Below are positions 1 through 5,273 of a stretch of DNA of 11,140 nucleotides, one piece after another. Position 1 is the first letter of the stretch. Every line of letters starts with the position of its first letter. The notes beneath the pieces are model-generated. The model had not been told where the DNA came from, did not search any database, and was given only the letters and a program-made list of their open reading frames with translations. The stretch is from Actinomycetes bacterium (lineage in GTDB: Bacteria; Actinomycetota; Humimicrobiia; JAHJRV01): NCBI GenBank assembly GCA_030640275.1, contig DAOWJR010000012.1, positions 1 through 11,140 of the forward strand, given 5' to 3'. The position numbers were made by a program, and so were the translations under genes.

Positions 1-129
1 GCTATTTCTATATGCAGAGATAACTCCATAGATTTAAAAGAGGTTGAGAGATGGTCAAAAAATGAGGGTATGGAGAATAAGTTTGAAATATTTAAGAGAC
101 ATTTAAAAAGAATAAAAAATATTTGGTAA
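1..129 (+). CDS. C-terminal 42 residues of an unidentified protein (5' end outside window)
   Basis: Frame 1 is open from the first base of the window to a TAA at 127-129. The visible tail is charged and probably helical, with the segment DLKEVERWSKNEGMENKF followed by a Lys/Arg-rich end. The pattern loosely recalls the C-terminal helix of small nucleotidyltransferase-like proteins, but this is too short to assign a family. It converges on the radical SAM gene, whose stop is 50 bases away on the other strand. I see no clear terminator between the two, only AT-rich sequence. Confidence 0.6.
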   Translation, partial: AISICRDNSIDLKEVERWSKNEGMENKFEIFKRHLKRIKNIW

Positions 130-178
130 AATAAATAGATAAATTTTTTAATATATTTTAATATCTAGTTTTGGTTTT

Positions 179-1297
179 TTATGATAATAAATGAAGATTT
201 CCTATCTTCACATTTTTTAATCCAGCCTTTTCAGCTATCTCTTTACATTTGAATGCATGTTCTCTTTTTGTTAAAGGTAAATCGTGCATATAAAAATGTG
301 GATAAAATCCTAATAATGCATATGGAATCTCTGGGTTTATCTTTGCAATAAAACCTGCAATATTATTTACTTCTTTCTCATCAATATAACCCGGAATAAG
401 CAGTGTACTTGCAATAAGAAGGGGAGAGTCAGGTCTTTCTTTTATAAATGAAGCTACATACTCAAAATTCTCTAAAGTTCTTTTATTTGTAACTCCCGTT
501 AAAGCCTTGTTTAAATTTTCATTAAAAGTTTTTAAATCAAATTTTATACAGCCTCCTGATTCTAAAGAGAGTTCAATCGCTTTTTTAAGGAGTGATTTTC
601 TCATAGAACCGTTAGTTTCCCAGCAAATTCTAAGGATTCTGTTTTTATTTTTTTCCAGGGCAAGCTTTGATGCTCTAATGGCATAAGCCATTTGAGGGGT
701 GGGATCACCACCAAAATAGCATATGCAAGATGTCCTTATATCAACCATATCTGCTAATTGTTTTGCAGTCCTTATATTAATAGGCTTTTCAGCCATATAT
801 CTAAAATGCCAGTTTTGGCAAAATAGACAATCAAAAGAGCATGCTCCAAAAAAAACTGCTAAATTTTTATATCCATACTCAGGACCTTTAGAAAAAGAGT
901 ATTTTGGATAACCTGAATCTGAACAACCCGGACAAACCCAATCAGCTACACAATTTGTTGGAAGATTATCATAATACCAGTTAACGATAGCACTTTTTCC
1001 AACAAGATTTATTAATTTGCCATTCTCATTTTTTCTTAATCCGCAAAATCCCTTTTTTCCAACTGGAATCTGACACTCATTAACACAGATTTTACATTTT
1101 ATTCCATCTTTTGCTCTTGGAGGATATGGTGGTAAATCAAACTCACTTCTACTTTTTTTATGTGCTTCAATAATATATTTCTCTGTTTTTTTGGGTTCTT
1201 TTCTAATGCAGTTTACACAAACACTGAGTGTTTCAGATACTAAATTATCAGAGGATTTACAGATTTTGCATATTCTTTCAGATTTATAATATTTCAA
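179..1297 (-). CDS. Radical SAM protein, PflA/AmmeMemoRadiSam-like
   Basis: This is a 372-residue cytosolic protein with the radical SAM signature CxxxCxxC at C153, C157 and C160 (GACSFDCLFCQNW). These cysteines bind the 4Fe-4S cluster that cleaves S-adenosylmethionine. A GGDPTP segment near residue 196 fits the GGEP-type SAM-binding motif, with Asp in place of Glu. The N-terminal part is unusually cysteine-rich: C10xxC13 and C27xxC30 look like a small zinc finger, then C68xxC71xxxC75 and C85 form the domain that precedes the radical SAM core in PflA-related COG1180 proteins, and C116, C122 and C125 follow. The start is a TTG at 1297-1295 with GGAG four bases upstream; a nearby ATG is out of frame and soon stopped. 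It is the last gene of the minus-strand operon, 84 bases after the kinase gene. The substrate is unknown. PflA-like activating enzymes make glycyl radicals, but no glycyl radical enzyme is visible here. Confidence 0.85.
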   Translation of the reverse strand: MKYYKSERICKICKSSDNLVSETLSVCVNCIRKEPKKTEKYIIEAHKKSRSEFDLPPYPPRAKDGIKCKICVNECQIPVGKKGFCGLRKNENGKLINLVGKSAIVNWYYDNLPTNCVADWVCPGCSDSGYPKYSFSKGPEYGYKNLAVFFGACSFDCLFCQNWHFRYMAEKPINIRTAKQLADMVDIRTSCICYFGGDPTPQMAYAIRASKLALEKNKNRILRICWETNGSMRKSLLKKAIELSLESGGCIKFDLKTFNENLNKALTGVTNKRTLENFEYVASFIKERPDSPLLIASTLLIPGYIDEKEVNNIAGFIAKINPEIPYALLGFYPHFYMHDLPLTKREHAFKCKEIAEKAGLKNVKIGNLHLLS

Positions 1298-1381
1298 AAT
1301 ACTCCATTTTAAATTAACATTATCTTCACTTTATTGCTATATAAAATTATCTAAACAAAATTAGCTTAAAATTATAGTTAT

Positions 1382-2272
1382 TTAACCTTCTTCATTGTAA
1401 AAAGTGCCATTATTAATAGAAATATATTCTAACTGTTCACCATCCTGATTAATTCTTATGTTACCAAATTCTAAAACAGCTATATTTTCTATATTTACGA
1501 GAGGAGTTAAAATTTCAATTTCCTCATTATACTGTTTTATAAATATTGCAAGAGCTAAAAATTCTCCACTTGAATTTTTTAATCCAACAATTAAATTATC
1601 AGGATTTTCAGATAGTAAAAAATCCAATGAAGGATAAAATGCATAATCCTTTTTTATTAATGTATGTAGTTTTGAGTTTTTAAAATATAGTTTGAATCTT
1701 TCCTGTCGATTTTTAGCTCTTTCTTCTCTTGTTCTGACCCTTATATTTTCTGGAATTTCCATAAAATATATTTTTAAGAAATTAAACTTTTTTATTACAT
1801 CAGTAATTTTTTCTAATTCTTTTTCCTTCTGAAAAGCTAACACATAATTTGGCTTGCAGGCTAAAATCTTTTGATATTTTAAGGTCTGTCCAAATTCACC
1901 TGTTACTGCACCAGTCGTATCAATTACAACTAAATTACTTTCTTTAGATGCTATATCAACTAACTTTTTTGCTCCCATAATCAATGGTACAAATCTTCCA
2001 TGAGGAGATGTATTACCAACAAAATAAAGTGATGAAATCTTAAATTCAGGTGATTGAGGAGAAATAAGTGATAGTCCAATACATGTAGGAGGTCCTATGG
2101 TAGATTGACCAATGTCAGCATCAACCCAACCTACCAAAATACCTTTTTGTATAGCCTTTGTTACTAATGTTTTTGCAAATGTGGTTTTTCCACTATCTGA
2201 TTCACCTAATAAAAAAACTTTACCCTTTTTAACTAAAATTTCTTCAATAATTTTTTCCCAGGAAAATATCAT
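1382..2272 (-). CDS. Clp1/Grc3-type P-loop polynucleotide 5'-hydroxyl kinase-like protein
   Basis: This is a 296-residue protein with a P-loop near its N-terminus (GESDSGKTT, residues 23-31). A DADIGQS motif follows at 51-57, then VGNTSPHGRF at 85-94 and a hydrophobic Walker B-like VVIDTTG near 115-121. This order of motifs is that of the Clp1/Grc3/NOL9 kinase domain, which phosphorylates the 5'-OH of RNA or DNA. An Arg/Lys-rich stretch (RTREERAKNRQERF, about residue 200) fits the mobile lid. The eukaryotic N- and C-terminal extensions are absent, as in prokaryotic members. No ribosome binding site is evident before the ATG. The gene starts 34 bases after the CPBP gene stop and is probably co-transcribed with it. 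RNA kinase activity is inferred from the family; a role as a generic nucleotide-binding protein cannot be excluded. Confidence 0.8.
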   Translation of the reverse strand: MIFSWEKIIEEILVKKGKVFLLGESDSGKTTFAKTLVTKAIQKGILVGWVDADIGQSTIGPPTCIGLSLISPQSPEFKISSLYFVGNTSPHGRFVPLIMGAKKLVDIASKESNLVVIDTTGAVTGEFGQTLKYQKILACKPNYVLAFQKEKELEKITDVIKKFNFLKIYFMEIPENIRVRTREERAKNRQERFKLYFKNSKLHTLIKKDYAFYPSLDFLLSENPDNLIVGLKNSSGEFLALAIFIKQYNEEIEILTPLVNIENIAVLEFGNIRINQDGEQLEYISINNGTFYNEEG

Positions 2273-2306
2273 ATTTAAAATGCAATTTAAAATTAATTAT
2301 CAGGGA

Positions 2307-3026
2307 TTAAATTGGAATATCTGTTCTTGTTAAGATATTGGTTGTACTAAATAAAATATTATAAAAAGAACTAACCCAACAGCTACTACTTGCCTCTCTC
2401 GCCATTGAAAAAATAAGACCATGTAAAGTTGCTATAATAAATTTTGTTGTAGAACTATCTCCAGGTATAGAGTTAAAGTAAATTAATTTATATATTCCAA
2501 AAAGAACTGCAGATATAAGAACTGCCCATGATAAAATATCTCTTTCCTTAAATCTTATTAATGTTTTTGGAAATAGTTTCTTTAAATTGCTATAGATATA
2601 TCCTCTAAAGAAAAATTCTTCTAATATTGGTATAAGAAGAGTGTAATTATAAAAACTGTAACGCCAAGGATTTTTAAATATAAAAAGAAATATTCCACAA
2701 ATAATAAAAATGACAGGAATTCCAAAAATTACAAGCCATCTGTTAACTAAGGATACTTTCTTAAAAATAAAACCGTATGCTTCTGGATCTCTTAATAAAA
2801 ATCCAAACAATATTATTATAGAAATTATAGTGCTAATAGTTACAAATAATTCATATTTTGTGCCTGGATAAAAAGCTGGGATTTTAGTGATGTTTAAAAA
2901 ATTAGCTGCAAGTCTTAAAAACCAATTAACACCTAAAAAACAAACCAATAATATGATAACTGCCTTTATAACAAATAGAGTAAAATTTCTATCAAATTTT
3001 GTATCTGAAATAATTTTTTCTTCCAC
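2307..3026 (-). CDS. CPBP-family membrane protein (Abi/CAAX protease-like), probably degenerate
   Basis: This is a 239-residue protein with several hydrophobic membrane segments (about residues 17-45, 60-77, 98-117, 128-140, 166-183, 195-208 and 217-230). The EEFFFRG segment at 136-142 is motif 1 (EExxxR) of CPBP intramembrane proteases, which cleave or process membrane-bound peptides. Motif 2 normally reads FxxxH; here it is FGIYK (176-180), with Lys for the catalytic His. The usual His of the last motif (HxxxN/D) also seems to be replaced, by Tyr or Asn in SSFYNILFS (219-227). The protein may therefore be a non-catalytic relative. The start is a GTG at 3026-3024, without a clear Shine-Dalgarno sequence. 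It is the first gene of the minus-strand operon, with a candidate promoter about 45 bases upstream. Confidence 0.75.
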   Translation of the reverse strand: MEEKIISDTKFDRNFTLFVIKAVIILLVCFLGVNWFLRLAANFLNITKIPAFYPGTKYELFVTISTIISIIILFGFLLRDPEAYGFIFKKVSLVNRWLVIFGIPVIFIICGIFLFIFKNPWRYSFYNYTLLIPILEEFFFRGYIYSNLKKLFPKTLIRFKERDILSWAVLISAVLFGIYKLIYFNSIPGDSSTTKFIIATLHGLIFSMAREASSSCWVSSFYNILFSTTNILTRTDIPI

Positions 3027-3069
3027 AGTTTTTACTAAAAAATTAAAAAATTATCTAAAAATCCTATTT

Positions 3070-3078
3070 ATTATATCA
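3070..3078 (-). promoter_or_regulatory. Candidate extended -10 promoter of the CPBP-kinase-radical SAM operon
   Basis: Read on the minus strand the sequence is TGATATAAT, a perfect -10 hexamer with the TGn extension that can replace a -35. No good -35 is present at the usual distance. Transcription would start near 3063 and give a leader of about 37 bases before the GTG. Confidence 0.45.
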
Positions 3079-3192
3079 TCAAAAACTATTTTAGCATTAT
3101 TTAATAGCAGTTTTTTTTGATAGAGATACAAGTTGTTATGTATCTACTTAATACTTCTTCTTATAACTTTAATATGTTGATTGCGGTAATTA

Positions 3193-3202
3193 GGGGGGGG
3201 GG
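3193..3202 (+). repeat. G10 homopolymer in the divergent control region
   Basis: Ten consecutive G bases sit in an otherwise AT-rich gap. GGGGG at 3223-3227 and GGGG at 3232-3235 follow on the same strand. Long G runs are prone to slipped-strand length change. This one lies between the minus-strand operon promoter and the dnaE promoter, so length variation could alter spacing or transcript leaders. The cluster of G runs could also stack as an imperfect quadruplex. Confidence 0.8.
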
Positions 3203-3279
3203 TTAATAAAAGGTGATGGTAAGGGGGAATAGGGGTAAGTGATATAAACAAATTAACATATATTAAAAACATTTTTTTC

Positions 3280-3309
3280 TTGACAAAGCAAACAAATGTG
3301 TGGTAGGAT
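3280..3309 (+). promoter_or_regulatory. Candidate sigma-70 promoter of dnaE
   Basis: A perfect -35 TTGACA (3280-3285) is followed by an 18-base spacer and TAGGAT (3304-3309), which keeps the four most conserved -10 positions. Transcription would start at about 3316, just before the LexA box at 3322. The spacer contains a weak LexA-like CAAAC-AAAT-GTGTG (3289-3302). Confidence 0.55.
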
Positions 3310-3321
3310 TTTATTGAGTAA

Positions 3322-3335
3322 CGAACATATGTTTG
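3322..3335 (+). promoter_or_regulatory. LexA (SOS) operator, Gram-positive type
   Basis: CGAAC-ATAT-GTTTG is a near-perfect palindrome. It matches the Firmicutes-type LexA/DinR box (CGAAC RNRY GTTYG) at every position of the consensus I know. It lies just downstream of the candidate dnaE promoter, where a bound repressor would block transcription. This supports DNA-damage induction of the downstream polymerase. Confidence 0.8.
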
Positions 3336-3414
3336 AACATAAAGGGAGAAATAATTGGAGATTTTATATATAGGGGAAAGAGGTAATGGGATTTTGCATA
3401 TGAAGGGATGAGTA

Positions 3415-5031
3415 ATGGGAGATTTTGTACATCTTCATGTTCATAGTCAATATAGTTTTTTAGATGGAACAGCTAAGCCATCAGAGTTAGCTCAAAGAGC
3501 TAAAGAACTTAACATGAGAGCTATTGCTTTAACAGATAGTAGAGCAATGTATGGAGTCATTGACTTTTATAATGAATGTTTAGCAAGGAGAATAAAACCT
3601 ATAATTGGCTGCCAGATTAAGGTGGTAGATTACAGTGGTAATAATAACATTAACAACTGCAACAATAATAAGAACATATGCAAAAATAACGATAATGACA
3701 TATGTAACAATAGCTATAATAACATAGATAATAATATCAGCAAAAACAATAATAATAAGAAGAATAAGAATGGAGAAATATACAGTCTAATATTACTTGC
3801 CAAGAATTTTGAAGGATATTCTAACTTAGTAAGTCTGGTTAATAGTAGTCATCTTCGTATGTGTCATGGAGTTCCCTTCATTTATGAAAATGAGTTAATT
3901 AAAAAGAGAGATGGACTAATTATTCTAATTAGTTCATTGCAAAGTAGGCTAGCAAATCATCTCTTGAGATGTGAATATAGCAAGGCAGAAAAGCTTATAA
4001 GAAGATATTTAGAAATATTTGGCAAAAAAAATTTATATTTAGAGTTGCAAGATCATGAAAATAAAGAGGAGAGAGTCTTATGTCGACGTCTAATTATGCT
4101 CGGCCAGAAATTAGGACTAAATTTAGTTACAACTAATGATGTCCATTATCTCTACAGGAAAGATTACTCACTTTATAAATTGCTTTCGCAATTAGAAAGC
4201 ATGAGTACAACTTCGGATAGTGCCAAGGAAAAGATATATAATGAAAATTACTATCTTAAATCCTTTATTGAGATGAAAAGGCTTTTCTCTTCTTTCCCCC
4301 GTGCAATAAAAAGCAGTCTAGAGATAGCTGAAAAATGTAATTTAAAACTCCCCTTGAATAGTACTAAGCTTCCTCATTTTCAAACACCGTTAGGTTTTAC
4401 AGATGAACAGTATCTAAGAAAACTATGTTACGAATCTGTAGAGAAAAGATATCCTAATAATAACAACAACAATAATAATAATAATAATAATGAGAATGAT
4501 GAGTTAAAAGAAATAGTGATGAATAGGCTTAAGTATGAATTAGATGTGATATGCGATATGGGCTATGCAGGATATTTCTTGATAGTCTGGGATATGGCAA
4601 AGTTTGCCAGAGAAAGAAAAATCCCTATGTGTGCCAAGGGTTCTGCTGCAGGAAGCTTAGTCACATATCTTCTTGAAATATCGGATGTTGACCCTATAAA
4701 AAATAATCTTTGTTTTGAAAGATTTCTAAATAGGGAGAGGGGAAAACTACCAGATATTGATATAGATTTTTGCCAGAGAGGCAGGGAAGAGATTTTTGAT
4801 TACCTGGCAAAACGATATGGAAAAAATCATGTAAGCAGAGTAAGCTGTTTCTCTACTCTTCAGTTGAGAGGAGCAATAAGGGAAGTAGGAAGAGTACTGA
4901 ACCTTCAGAAAGAGGAGGTAGATATTATAGCTAAGAGAATTCCACATTCATTTATGGTTAGACTGGGAAGACAAGGTCAACTAAACCCCTACCTAAATCA
5001 TTTTGGATTCAGGAAGGAGCTTGAACCGTGA
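3415..5031 (+). CDS. dnaE: DNA polymerase III alpha subunit (DnaE type), N-terminal fragment, cut by an IscB element
   Basis: The fragment carries the N-terminal PHP domain (HLHVHSQYSFLDG, residues 6-18), the palm with catalytic aspartates in PDIDIDF (D449 and D451 align with E. coli D401 and D403), and the segment up to AKRIPHSF near residue 513. True DnaE coding probably ends near 4956. The last 24-25 codons are read from the inserted element and stop at TGA 5029-5031. The PHP metal site looks degraded, because LTDSRAMYG has Ser42 where active PHP domains have His. Two Asn-rich insertions interrupt the domains (residues 76-119 and 348-359). The ATG at 3415 has AAGGGATG upstream, and an SOS box and promoter precede it. 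Short DnaE plus DinB suggests a damage-response polymerase, but a main replicase role cannot be excluded. The fragment lacks the third catalytic aspartate, so it cannot polymerise alone. Confidence 0.9.
   Translation: MGDFVHLHVHSQYSFLDGTAKPSELAQRAKELNMRAIALTDSRAMYGVIDFYNECLARRIKPIIGCQIKVVDYSGNNNINNCNNNKNICKNNDNDICNNSYNNIDNNISKNNNNKKNKNGEIYSLILLAKNFEGYSNLVSLVNSSHLRMCHGVPFIYENELIKKRDGLIILISSLQSRLANHLLRCEYSKAEKLIRRYLEIFGKKNLYLELQDHENKEERVLCRRLIMLGQKLGLNLVTTNDVHYLYRKDYSLYKLLSQLESMSTTSDSAKEKIYNENYYLKSFIEMKRLFSSFPRAIKSSLEIAEKCNLKLPLNSTKLPHFQTPLGFTDEQYLRKLCYESVEKRYPNNNNNNNNNNNNENDELKEIVMNRLKYELDVICDMGYAGYFLIVWDMAKFARERKIPMCAKGSAAGSLVTYLLEISDVDPIKNNLCFERFLNRERGKLPDIDIDFCQRGREEIFDYLAKRYGKNHVSRVSCFSTLQLRGAIREVGRVLNLQKEEVDIIAKRIPHSFMVRLGRQGQLNPYLNHFGFRKELEP
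3640..3771 (+). repeat. Asn-rich low-complexity insertion in DnaE (44 codons)
   Basis: Between GCQIKVVDYSG and EIYSLILLAKN the frame consists mostly of AAT/AAC codons mixed with Lys, Asp, Ile and Cys. Related DnaE proteins have a short, variable loop here in the PHP region. The DNA is a degraded AAY-type repeat and the frame is kept throughout. Confidence 0.85.
4456..4491 (+). repeat. (AAY)12 microsatellite encoding 12 consecutive Asn in DnaE
   Basis: Twelve successive AAT/AAC codons, the last seven all AAT, encode a pure asparagine run at residues 348-359. It sits in the loop between KRYP and ENDELKEIV, just before the palm. A triplet tract can change length by slippage without shifting the frame. 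Confidence 0.95.
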
Positions 5032-5240
5032 GGTTTGAGGGTAACTGGTTGATTAGGAGGCATAGAAATATGCAGAAGTTACCAGTAAAGTTAAAGAACA
5101 CACCAGAGAATACTTCTCTAGTTCTCTGCTCTGTAAGTTCTGTATTAAACAAAGAGGAAACTCTTAGTGTGCAGAACATATGCTGGCTGATAACATCTCC
5201 GAAGAGAACCAACCCTGATTTTATCAGGAGATGTAAACTT
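4957..5240 (+). ncRNA. Probable omega-RNA of the IscB system
   Basis: About 285 bases upstream of iscB are packed with short perfect stems. A GNRA hairpin (GTGA loop) occupies 5020-5039. ACTGGT 5044-5049 pairs with ACCAGT 5081-5086 and encloses GCATA-GAAA-TATGC (5060-5073). AGAGAA-TAC-TTCTCT spans 5105-5119. GTTCTG 5137-5142 pairs with CAGAAC 5172-5177 and encloses AAGAG-GAAA-CTCTT (5152-5165). ACATCTCC 5193-5200 pairs with GGAGATGT 5227-5234, with an inner hairpin at 5215-5226. IscB omega-RNAs lie immediately upstream of the gene and take their 5' guide from DNA flanking the left end, so here the guide would be dnaE sequence ending near 4956. Exact 5' and 3' ends are estimates. Confidence 0.75.
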
Positions 5241-5273
5241 AATATTAGTTTATTTTTAGGAGATGATATCTAA

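Noticed and set aside
3640..4491. CRISPR-like repeats in the Asn-rich regions
   Set aside because: The repetition is triplet-based and in frame within dnaE. There are no regularly spaced direct repeats with unique spacers.
4957..5270. Group I intron (IStron-like) that would splice the element out of dnaE mRNA
   Set aside because: I could not identify the conserved P7/R-S core or a G at a fitting 3' end by eye. The position and stems fit an omega-RNA better. A covariance-model search for group I introns would settle it.
5028..5273. Separate 81-codon plus-strand gene between the dnaE fragment and iscB
   Set aside because: The frame overlies the omega-RNA stems, has no ribosome binding site of its own and resembles no protein I know.
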